Shown piece by piece: positions 1 through 5,343 of a DNA stretch of 5,343 bases. The position numbers and the translations under genes were made by a program. Position 1 is the stretch's first letter. Every line of letters begins with the position of its first letter. The notes under the pieces are model-generated. The model saw only the letters and a program-made list of their open reading frames with translations, searched no databases and was not told where the DNA came from. The stretch comes from JANOQP01 sp044227705. Lineage in GTDB: Bacteria; Bacteroidota; Bacteroidia; Chitinophagales; Saprospiraceae. The stretch lies in NCBI GenBank assembly GCA_044227705.1, contig JBGAWE010000271.1:1-5343 (forward strand). Direction: 5' to 3'.

Positions 1-135
1 CGCTTCATCGTGTCGGGGCTCGTGCCCGAGGCGCTCGGCCCGCTGCTCGTCTCGGGCGTGGCCCACCGCTACATCGCAAAGCCGTGGAACCCGCACGACG
101 TGCGCGACGCGGTTCGCGAAGAGCTTCACGCGTAG
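1..135 (+). CDS. Response regulator receiver (REC) domain, C-terminal fragment
   Basis: The frame is open from the first base and ends at TAG (133-135), giving the last 44 residues of a protein whose start lies outside the window. The fragment reads like the end of a CheY-like receiver. RFIVSG matches strand beta4, with Ser5 at the switch Ser/Thr position. An alpha4 segment ending in a Gly follows. RYIAKPWN then supplies strand beta5 and the invariant Lys27-Pro28, and a final amphipathic helix (PHDVRDAVREELHA) closes the domain. Only about 14 residues follow the KPW motif, so no output domain lies C-terminal to this receiver. It is therefore either a stand-alone regulator, a protein with its output domain upstream, or a hybrid histidine kinase with a terminal receiver. 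The phosphoacceptor Asp is upstream and cannot be checked. The KPW variant is common in RpfG-like and hybrid-kinase receivers. Confidence 0.82.
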   Translation, partial: RFIVSGLVPEALGPLLVSGVAHRYIAKPWNPHDVRDAVREELHA

Positions 136-136
136 A

Positions 137-164
137 CGACAGCGCCGCACATCGGGCGCTGTCG
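137..164 (+). terminator. Perfect 10-bp hairpin after the response regulator stop
   Basis: The arms CGACAGCGCC (137-146) and GGCGCTGTCG (155-164) are exact reverse complements around an 8-nt loop. The hairpin starts one base after the TAG stop at 133-135. It is followed by ACTTTC, so the T tract is only three bases, weak for a classical intrinsic terminator. Position right after a stop codon and upstream of a promoter-like box supports a terminator. A 3'-end stabilising hairpin or a dyad operator site for the downstream gene are alternatives. Confidence 0.55.
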
Positions 165-193
165 ACTTTCGCGCCGGTGCGAAGCGGCAGACA

Positions 194-199
194 TATACT
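194..199 (+). promoter_or_regulatory. Candidate -10 box (TATACT) of the lipoprotein operon
   Basis: TATACT matches the sigma-70 TATAAT consensus at five of six positions and sits in the short AT-richer stretch ACATATACT within otherwise GC-rich sequence. It lies 50 nt before the ATG at 250, which would give a leader of roughly 40-45 nt. No convincing TTGACA-like -35 is present at 16-18 nt spacing (the region there is GCGCCG), so it may need an activator or another sigma factor. Confidence 0.4.
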
Positions 200-238
200 C
201 GCGGCGTCTGCTCGAGGCCTGAAGTCCGGTCAGCCTCG

Positions 239-244
239 AAGGAG
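239..244 (+). promoter_or_regulatory. Shine-Dalgarno site of the first PKD lipoprotein
   Basis: AAGGAG, a near-complete anti-16S complement, lies 5 nt before the ATG at 250. It fixes that start, which is also the one that begins a proper lipoprotein signal peptide. Confidence 0.85.
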
Positions 245-249
245 CGCCC

Positions 250-1491
250 ATGAACTTCTCGCGCTGGCTTCCCGCCGTCGTCGTGGTGAGCGTCGTCTCG
301 TGTGGTCCTGGCAAGACCATGCAGGTGAACAACAAGCCGACGGCCGCCTTCAAGGCGACGCAGTCGAGCGTGCGGCCCCAGGTGTTCGCGTTCGACGCCG
401 CCGAGAGCGCGACCACCATCGGCACGCTCGCGAAGTTCAAGTGGACCTTCGGCGACGAGACCGCCGCCGGCACCACGACCGACCTCACCACGCCCGCCGC
501 CTCGCACGCGTACAAGATGGCCGGCACGTTCACCGTCACGCTCGTCGTCGAAGACGACAAGGGCGCCGCGAGCGACCCCGTGACCAAAGACGTGACCGTG
601 GCCTCGGTGAACACCGCCGGCCCGATGGCCATCATCACCGGCCCGAGCAGCGGCCAGCCGAACATGCAGCTGACGTTCGACGGCTCGACGTCGACGCCGA
701 GCGGCGACATTCAGAACTTCGAGTGGGACTTCGGCGACGGCACCGCGAAGGTGACCGGTAAAGACAAGACCATCGTGCAGCACACGTTCGCGATGGCGGG
801 CAGCTACACGGTGAAGCTCACCGTCACCGACTCGCTCGCGGCGAACGCGACGGCGACGCAGCCCGTCGGTATCGGTGCCGTCGGGCCGCTCGCGGTGTGC
901 AGCTCGATGCCCGCCACGGTCTCGGTCGGCACGCCGGTCATGTTCACGGGTGCCGCCTCGACGGTGCCGGCGGGCTCGAGCATCGTGAGCTACCTCTGGG
1001 ACTTCGGCGACGGCGTGAACAACGTGCCAGGCGCGCTGCCCGGCGGGACGGCGAGCCACACGTACACGATGCAAGGCACGTTCACTCCGAAGCTGACGGT
1101 GACCGACAACGCGATGCCGCGACGCAGCCACACGACGAGCTGCCCTCAAGTAACCGTCGGAGCGCCCGCGCTCTGCAACGGCATGTATCAGTGGATGGCG
1201 ACGGGTGGCGGCGCGTTGTGCCAGTTCGTGGGTACGACGGTTCGTCTCGTTCAAAACGCCAACGGCACCATCACGGTTACGGAGCCAGGGCCGAATGGGG
1301 ACATTGTCTACTCGGGAACCTGGACGGGGAACACTTTCGACACGCGTGGAACGGACGGTATGTACGACTACCGTCTGCGTGGGACGTTCAGCGGCTGCGG
1401 GGCGTGGACCGGAACCTATGACACGATCGTCGACCTGGGTGGTGGGCCGCAGGTCCTGTGCACCGCGATGACCTCTGCCACGGTCATATGA
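250..1491 (+). CDS. Lipoprotein with three PKD domains (first paralogue)
   Basis: This 413-residue protein is predicted to be exported and lipid-anchored. Basic Arg5 precedes a hydrophobic stretch and a lipobox V15-V16-S17-C18, so mature protein would start at Cys18; Gly at +2 does not suggest inner-membrane retention. Three PKD (polycystic kidney disease, Ig-like) domains follow at about 30-119, 125-208 and 214-304. Each has the W-x-F-G-D core (WTFGDE, WDFGDG, WDFGDG), a later H-x-Y/F turn and a GxF/Y-T-x-x-L strand. Domain 3 has Cys217 and Cys298 near its two ends, a likely disulfide. Residues 308-413 form a separate beta-rich, Gly/Thr-rich domain containing YSGTWTGNTF, RGTFSGCGAWTGTY and Cys309, 324, 383 and 404; I recognise no family. 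PKD domains generally bind proteins or polysaccharides, and no catalytic motif is seen. It is the first gene of the likely operon and its TGA overlaps the next ATG. Codon use relaxes from about 1140 onward. Confidence 0.88.
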   Translation: MNFSRWLPAVVVVSVVSCGPGKTMQVNNKPTAAFKATQSSVRPQVFAFDAAESATTIGTLAKFKWTFGDETAAGTTTDLTTPAASHAYKMAGTFTVTLVVEDDKGAASDPVTKDVTVASVNTAGPMAIITGPSSGQPNMQLTFDGSTSTPSGDIQNFEWDFGDGTAKVTGKDKTIVQHTFAMAGSYTVKLTVTDSLAANATATQPVGIGAVGPLAVCSSMPATVSVGTPVMFTGAASTVPAGSSIVSYLWDFGDGVNNVPGALPGGTASHTYTMQGTFTPKLTVTDNAMPRRSHTTSCPQVTVGAPALCNGMYQWMATGGGALCQFVGTTVRLVQNANGTITVTEPGPNGDIVYSGTWTGNTFDTRGTDGMYDYRLRGTFSGCGAWTGTYDTIVDLGGGPQVLCTAMTSATVI

Positions 1492-2330
1492 GAACCTTCG
1501 TTGCAATCGGACTCGTGCTCGCAGCCTGTGGTGGCGGTGGCCGGCCGACCGCCGTCCCCGGTGCTGCCGAGCGCTTTGCGCGCGCTGGCGAGACCCTCGA
1601 GTTCGATGGCACCGGTTCGCGCGGCAGCATCACGACCTACAGCTGGGACTTCGGCGACGGCTCGGAAAAGGTCGACATGGCCAAGGCCAGCCACAAGTAC
1701 GACAGCAACGGCAACTACACGGCCACGCTGCGCGTCACGGGACCCGGAGGCGCGCACAGCGCCTCGGTGCTGGTGACCGTCGGCATGGGCTGCCCCGCGG
1801 TCGCGCGCATCAACATCGTCACGACGGATCCAAAGCCGAACAACCCCGTCATCATCGGCAGCGCCGACTCGACCGGCTGCATGGGCGCCGCGCTCACGAA
1901 GTACGAGTGGGACTTCGGCGACGGAGCGACGGTGACCGGCGACTCTTCGAAGGCGACCGTCAGCCACACGTATGCGAGCGCGAACACGTACATGGTCAGC
2001 CTGAAGGTGGTCGACGCCGATGGAAACGAGGGGCGCTCGACGTACGCGCTGGGCGTCGGCGTGGTCGCGACCGGCAAGCCGATCATCACGAGCTGTCCGT
2101 CGAACCTGGCGAGCGCCGCGGTGAACCGCGCGATTCAGTTCTCGGCGCTGGCGACCGACCCCGGCCAGATGCAGATGACCTACGCGTGGACGTTCTCCGA
2201 CGGCGCGACGGCGACGGGCTCGACCGTCTCACACGCGTTCACGACGACGGGGATGAAGACGGCGACGGTCGTCGTCACGACCGCCGACTCGAGAATGTCG
2301 GACCCCTGCACGCGCACCGTGAACGTCACG
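337..2330 (+). repeat. Six PKD modules spread over two tandem genes
   Basis: Six diverged coding repeats share the W-x-F-x-D core, at 442, 724, 997 (first gene) and 1644, 1908, 2187 (second gene). Four of them carry the identical 17-mer TGGGACTTCGGCGACGG (724-740, 997-1013, 1644-1660, 1908-1924). The first module reads TGGACCTTCGGCGACGA and the sixth TGGACGTTCTCCGACGG. Sequence on either side of the core differs in every copy, so this is an old protein-level repeat rather than a recent DNA tandem duplication. Confidence 0.85.
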
Positions 2331-2765
2331 GCGCTGGCCGATTACTCCGGCACGTGGATTCTGAGCCCGAGCGGCACCTTCAGCGGGAACTGCCCGACTG
2401 TCTGGGGCGGCGGCACGGTCAACTTCCCCACGGGCTCGGTACAGGTCTTCCATGGGCAGTCGACCGACGGCGGGCCTGACTTTCTCATCGTCACACCGAA
2501 CGGCGGCACGTACCCCACCGGCAACGAGCTGCGCGGCAACGAAGAGTCGCCGGGTAACTTCCTCGTCACGCGGATGACCCCGAACGAAAACGGTGGAGGC
2601 TCGTGCTCGTCACCGCTGACGACCCAGCACAGCATCCGGTTCACGTTCTCTTCGGACATGGACGTCACCGGCAACTGGACGAAGGTCTACAACGCGGGCC
2701 AGGTCATGTGTGGCTGTGTCGCCGGGGGCTCCGTCAACGGCGCCTTCACTGGCTTCAAAAACTGA
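1488..2765 (+). CDS. Lipoprotein with three PKD domains (second paralogue)
   Basis: I chose ATG 1488, giving 425 residues, because it overlaps the upstream TGA as ATGA and begins MRTFVAIGLVLAAC, a compact signal peptide with canonical lipobox L11-A12-A13-C14. A GTG at 1458 in the same frame would add ten polar residues and is less likely. No Shine-Dalgarno site is visible before 1488, so translation is probably coupled to the upstream gene. Three PKD domains lie at about 22-98 (YSWDFGDG at 51), 103-190 (WDFGDG at 141) and 197-281 (degenerate WTFSDG at 234). Cys102/131 fall in domain 2. Cys203/274 bracket domain 3 at the same places as the Cys pair in domain 3 of the upstream protein. The C-terminal 284-425 region starts YSGTW, is rich in Gly, Thr and Asn, contains Cys302, 373, 408 and 410, and has no recognised family. 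It is probably a surface or periplasmic binding or structural protein and a tandem paralogue of its neighbour. Confidence 0.88.
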   Translation: MRTFVAIGLVLAACGGGGRPTAVPGAAERFARAGETLEFDGTGSRGSITTYSWDFGDGSEKVDMAKASHKYDSNGNYTATLRVTGPGGAHSASVLVTVGMGCPAVARINIVTTDPKPNNPVIIGSADSTGCMGAALTKYEWDFGDGATVTGDSSKATVSHTYASANTYMVSLKVVDADGNEGRSTYALGVGVVATGKPIITSCPSNLASAAVNRAIQFSALATDPGQMQMTYAWTFSDGATATGSTVSHAFTTTGMKTATVVVTTADSRMSDPCTRTVNVTALADYSGTWILSPSGTFSGNCPTVWGGGTVNFPTGSVQVFHGQSTDGGPDFLIVTPNGGTYPTGNELRGNEESPGNFLVTRMTPNENGGGSCSSPLTTQHSIRFTFSSDMDVTGNWTKVYNAGQVMCGCVAGGSVNGAFTGFKN

Positions 2766-2791
2766 CGTACACCTGATAGCAGAGTCGTCGC

Positions 2792-2803
2792 GAGGGGCAC
2801 TTG
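2792..2803 (+). promoter_or_regulatory. Shine-Dalgarno (GAGGGG) with TTG start codon
   Basis: GAGGGG (2792-2797) precedes TTG at 2801. An in-frame TAG at 2777-2779 closes the frame upstream, and the next in-frame ATG (2843) would delete most of the signal peptide, so TTG is the only start that gives an export signal. The 35-nt gap from the previous stop shows no terminator hairpin and no credible promoter, which fits read-through from the upstream genes. Confidence 0.7.
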
Positions 2804-5263
2804 CGACATCTACTGCTGCCATTGTCTGCTTGTTGCGCCGCGATGGCTGCATGTGGACCCAGTCTCCGAACTTGCAGCACTTCTGCGGATTGTCCGTCCT
2901 ACGCCTTCTGCCTCAAACAGGTCTGCGTGGCCTTGCAACCCGATTCTGGAGCAGTCGGGGGAGGAGCAGGAGCCGGCGGAGTCGGTGGCGGTGTGGGAAC
3001 CGCAGGGGGTGGATTTTCAGCGGCCGGAGGTACCGGTGGAGCCGCAGGTGGTTCCGCGGCGGGTGGGATAGCAGGCGGAGTTGCTGGAGGGACTTCGGGT
3101 GGCGGCGGAACCGCTTCGTGTTCACCAGCATGCCCACCACATCAGGAGTGCGTTGCTGGCAATTGTCTCGTCCGCTACGTGCAGCTGCGCTGGACGCGAC
3201 CGGATCTCGGCGCGACTGTCTACGATACGAGTACGATGCTTGAGGCTGAGCTCACCGTCGCGGCGGGGCGGACACCGCTCGACCCGCCAACCTTGACGTA
3301 TCAGCTGCAACTTCCTGATGCCTCCGTTCAGACTGGAACACTCGCACGCACAGACGCGGGTCTCTACGCCGGGAGCGCGACCATTCCATCGAGCGGGAGT
3401 TACAACGCTAGAGTGGACTGGCCGGGAACCGGTCTCGGGCCTGTCGACCGTCCCTTCTTCGCCGACTTCACGCCGCCAGTCTTCGCGTGCAACATCGGGA
3501 CTCCTCCGGTGCGAAGAACGACGATCGAGCTCAACGAACTCGATCCGACGGTGGCCGACTCGGGTAGCTCAACCCCGTACTTCCGCCGCGACGAATTCGC
3601 ACGTGTCGCGGTCGCCGCATTGGGTGTGGACGTCTCGACGATCGGAATGGTGCTTTCGACGAATGCGGCCGACGCCGGTACCGTAGTACCGAGGCGGGTG
3701 GTTGCTTGTCCGGCCAATGTCTGCCCTCCGGTTGGCAATTGCCAGTGCTATGATTTGGATTTGTCGTTGCCTCCGTTGCAAAGTGGAAAAGGCAGCTATC
3801 GCTTCTGGGTGAGTGGCAAGCGACCAGCATCACCCGTCGGCCAGAACTTCTGTGGAGATATTGGAATTACACGTTGGAAGTGGAAGAGCCAATTTCATCC
3901 ACCGACTGATGCTGGCTTCGCACACGCTATGGCTCCAGCGCTGGATTCCAACGGCAATGTCGTCGTTCGCTGGAATGGATTTGAGAGCTGTTGCTTCTCG
4001 GGAGCAGGGATTCAGGGAGTTGTCTCGGGCTACTCGGGCGGCTGGCTCCGGTCATACGCTCCACCGGGTGACGTAGTTTGGCATGCTGGCGTGGCGCAGG
4101 CCTTCAACTTTGGTGCACCACCTGCGGTCGTGGGCAGTTCGGTGTTCCTTCCTCAGGTTCCGGCTGTGATTTATGAGACATCCGACGGGGGCGTTCGATC
4201 GTTGTCATGTACGCGAGCCGATGACGGTGGATTGCCGGGAAACGGGGCATCACCGCTCGTTGTGACGACGAACGGTGTGTATGTGCACACGACGGTCGTC
4301 GGAGATCGCGATGCTGGAGTCGTGCATGAGGTCTTCTGGAACCTCCGTTCAGCGAGTTCACCGGAATGCATCTCGACAGTCATGCCACCGACGAGCCCTT
4401 CCACCGTTGGACTGCTTGGAGCTACATCAGGTATGGCAGCGGCCGGAACCTCGTTCTTCGTCGACTACTCCAAGACATCACCAACCCTGGGCACCCTCGG
4501 CATCGTCAACGTTACTAACCCCACGGGTCTCTCGTTCTTGCAGAACGGTACGGCGCTTACGGCCCCGCTGGGCACGACGGGAAGTCTGGCCGCCATTGAG
4601 TCGCTGCGAACAATTGGCCTGACTGGAGTGCACTATCAAGGCACTGGGACTCCGGACTCCGGGGTCGTGTACTACAACAATGGCACGGGTTCTGCGCCCA
4701 ACTGGCGCTACCCGCAGACCGGTTTCTTCGGTTCAGGAGTCGGCGTCGTCATCGTTGGGGGCAATCCGTTCGGCAACAACACTGTGATTGCGCTGTTCAA
4801 CGACGAAACCGGTTCGATGCTCGCGACGATTCAGGGCGCGACGTTCTCCACACCCGGCATCGCGAGCGCCATTCCGCTCGACTCCAGCTTCCGGGCGCCG
4901 CCGATCCTTGGGAAGGGCGGCCTCCTCTATCTCCCTGGCGGCTCGGGAGTCATGGTCCGGCCGACCGACGGCGGTCAGCCGTGGATGATTGACGTGCCCG
5001 GCAGCTCCGATGGCGGCTTCATCACGAGCCCGAACCTCGACTGTACGCGTGCCGCAAATGGAGTCCCGGTTCCCGGCCGGCCCGGCGTTCTGTACCTCGT
5101 TCGCAGCAGCCATAACCTCGGCGCCTTCCGCGAAGGAGAGCTCTTCGCCATCATCGTCGACTCCCCGGGGATCGAGACAGCGTCGCTCTGGCCCAAAGCC
5201 TTCCACGACCCCCGCAACACCAACAACTCATCGACGAGTCTCGCCGAGTTCGCGTGCCCGTAG
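2801..5263 (+). CDS. Large lipoprotein: Cys modules, Gly-rich linker, Ig-like region, beta-propeller
   Basis: This 820-residue protein starts at TTG. Its signal peptide MRHLLLPLSACCAAMAAC has lipobox-like M15-A16-A17-C18. L8-S9-A10-C11 also fits a lipobox but would leave a signal of only ten residues. After Cys18 comes a small Cys module (Cys25, 31, 37, 42; CSTSADCPSYAFC), a Gly/Ala-rich linker (about 50-105) and a second Cys module (Cys107, 111, 117, 122). Residues about 126-222 look like an Ig-like beta-sandwich, followed by another beta-rich segment to about 350. From about 355 to the end, repeated blade-like strands (ALDSNGNVVV, TTNGVYVH, GGLLYLPGG) suggest a PQQ/WD-like beta-propeller. 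It closes with WPKAFHDPRNTNNS (797-810), resembling the WPxFxHDxxNTG motif often found in such propellers. The blade count is uncertain. No catalytic site or transmembrane segment is seen. Likely role: envelope-anchored binding protein, probably co-expressed with the two PKD lipoproteins. Base composition is uneven along the gene. Confidence 0.85.
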   Translation: MRHLLLPLSACCAAMAACGPSLRTCSTSADCPSYAFCLKQVCVALQPDSGAVGGGAGAGGVGGGVGTAGGGFSAAGGTGGAAGGSAAGGIAGGVAGGTSGGGGTASCSPACPPHQECVAGNCLVRYVQLRWTRPDLGATVYDTSTMLEAELTVAAGRTPLDPPTLTYQLQLPDASVQTGTLARTDAGLYAGSATIPSSGSYNARVDWPGTGLGPVDRPFFADFTPPVFACNIGTPPVRRTTIELNELDPTVADSGSSTPYFRRDEFARVAVAALGVDVSTIGMVLSTNAADAGTVVPRRVVACPANVCPPVGNCQCYDLDLSLPPLQSGKGSYRFWVSGKRPASPVGQNFCGDIGITRWKWKSQFHPPTDAGFAHAMAPALDSNGNVVVRWNGFESCCFSGAGIQGVVSGYSGGWLRSYAPPGDVVWHAGVAQAFNFGAPPAVVGSSVFLPQVPAVIYETSDGGVRSLSCTRADDGGLPGNGASPLVVTTNGVYVHTTVVGDRDAGVVHEVFWNLRSASSPECISTVMPPTSPSTVGLLGATSGMAAAGTSFFVDYSKTSPTLGTLGIVNVTNPTGLSFLQNGTALTAPLGTTGSLAAIESLRTIGLTGVHYQGTGTPDSGVVYYNNGTGSAPNWRYPQTGFFGSGVGVVIVGGNPFGNNTVIALFNDETGSMLATIQGATFSTPGIASAIPLDSSFRAPPILGKGGLLYLPGGSGVMVRPTDGGQPWMIDVPGSSDGGFITSPNLDCTRAANGVPVPGRPGVLYLVRSSHNLGAFREGELFAIIVDSPGIETASLWPKAFHDPRNTNNSSTSLAEFACP
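2945..3115 (+). repeat. Low-complexity Gly/Ala-rich linker coding region
   Basis: This stretch encodes residues 49-105 of the large lipoprotein, mostly Gly with Ala, Val, Thr and Ser (for example GAVGGGAGAGGVGGGVGTAG). Codons for Gly are mixed (GGA, GGT, GGC, GGG), so the DNA is an irregular GGN-rich repeat rather than an exact tandem array. It separates two four-Cys modules and probably acts as a flexible spacer between the membrane anchor and the rest of the protein. Confidence 0.8.
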
Positions 5264-5268
5264 TCACG

Positions 5269-5343
5269 ATGCCCAACGCGCTCGCCGACGCCATTCGCTC
5301 GACCGACGGCCTCTTGCTCGTCGTCACCGGCGCGGGCATCAGC
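5269..5343 (+). CDS. Sir2-family NAD-dependent protein deacylase, N-terminal fragment
   Basis: The first 25 residues run MPNALADAIRSTDGLLLVVTGAGIS and the frame is still open at the window end. A short helix followed by a hydrophobic beta-strand and T20-G21-A22-G23-I24-S25 is the start of the Rossmann fold of sirtuins; GAGIS is the conserved NAD-binding motif I. Sirtuins remove acetyl or other acyl groups from lysines using NAD in the cytoplasm. Catalytic His and zinc-binding Cys lie beyond the window. ATG 5269 is only 5 nt after the previous stop and has no clear Shine-Dalgarno site. GTG 5254 in the same frame is an alternative start that would overlap the upstream gene by 10 nt. Close spacing suggests co-transcription or a promoter within the upstream gene, but no functional link to the lipoproteins is evident. 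Confidence 0.8.
   Translation, partial: MPNALADAIRSTDGLLLVVTGAGIS

Noticed and set aside
126..710. A 194-codon open frame on the minus strand opposite the first PKD lipoprotein
   Set aside because: It mirrors the codon pattern of the + strand gene, has no ribosome site or recognisable domain, and would cross the hairpin and promoter region. High-GC genes commonly create such antisense frames.
84..761. A 225-codon + strand frame overlapping the response regulator and the first lipoprotein
   Set aside because: Its product is an Arg/His-rich low-complexity translation typical of a shifted frame, and the overlapping frames have clear protein families.
1458..1487. GTG at 1458 as the start of the second PKD lipoprotein
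   Set aside because: It would add ten residues with two Asp, weakening the signal peptide. ATG 1488 gives a clean lipoprotein signal and the ATGA overlap typical of coupled genes.
724..1924. Four identical 17-mers as a DNA regulatory word or recent duplication
   Set aside because: Each encodes WDFGDG in the preferred GC-rich codons at the PKD core, and the flanks differ in every copy. Protein constraint plus codon bias explains the identity.
2766..2800. A separate promoter or terminator between the second and third lipoprotein genes
   Set aside because: No inverted repeat with a T tract is present. The only -10-like word (TGATAG) has no -35 at suitable spacing.
2945..3115. Gly-rich coding repeat considered as a CRISPR-like or tandem DNA repeat
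   Set aside because: Units vary in length and codon choice, there are no regular spacers, and the frame is cleanly open as a Gly/Ala linker.
4733..5206. A 157-codon minus-strand frame within the large lipoprotein gene
   Set aside because: The translation is rich in Arg, Glu and Ala without a domain, and the + strand frame here encodes the end of the propeller with its WPK-HDPRNT motif.

Overview
The window is high-GC (about 67-73% in hand-counted lines from most regions, falling to about 43% in 3841-3900). It is densely coded on the + strand. Short-signal lipoproteins with PKD domains, a Cys-knot/Gly-rich/beta-propeller lipoprotein and frequent DAG/DGG tripeptides together suggest a myxobacterium-like organism (Myxococcota). 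That is an inference from style, not a species call.

Layout: (1) 1-135 is the tail of a response-regulator receiver domain. It is followed immediately by a perfect 10-bp hairpin (137-164), probably a terminator. (2) A 114-nt gap holds that hairpin, a candidate -10 box (TATACT, 194-199) and a clear Shine-Dalgarno site (239-244). (3) Two consecutive genes, 250-1491 and 1488-2765, overlap by ATGA. Each encodes a lipoprotein with three PKD domains and a different Cys-containing C-terminal beta-rich domain; they look like tandem paralogues. (4) After a 35-nt gap, a TTG-start gene (2801-5263) encodes an 820-residue lipoprotein. Its order is Cys module, Gly/Ala-rich linker, second Cys module, Ig-like region, and a PQQ/WD-like beta-propeller ending in a WPK-HDPRNT motif. 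(5) 5 nt after its stop, a gene begins whose first 25 residues end in TGAGIS, the NAD-binding signature of Sir2-family deacylases. It runs off the window.

Working model: the three central genes form one transcription unit that exports three lipid-anchored, disulfide-stabilised, beta-rich proteins to the envelope or cell surface. PKD and beta-propeller folds usually mediate protein or carbohydrate binding, so an adhesion or scaffold role is plausible. No catalytic residues are visible in any of them. The flanking regulator and sirtuin look like ordinary neighbours. I see no RNA genes, mobile elements, CRISPR arrays or defence modules. The most unusual items are the paralogous PKD lipoprotein pair, the architecture of the third protein, and the composition shift inside its gene.
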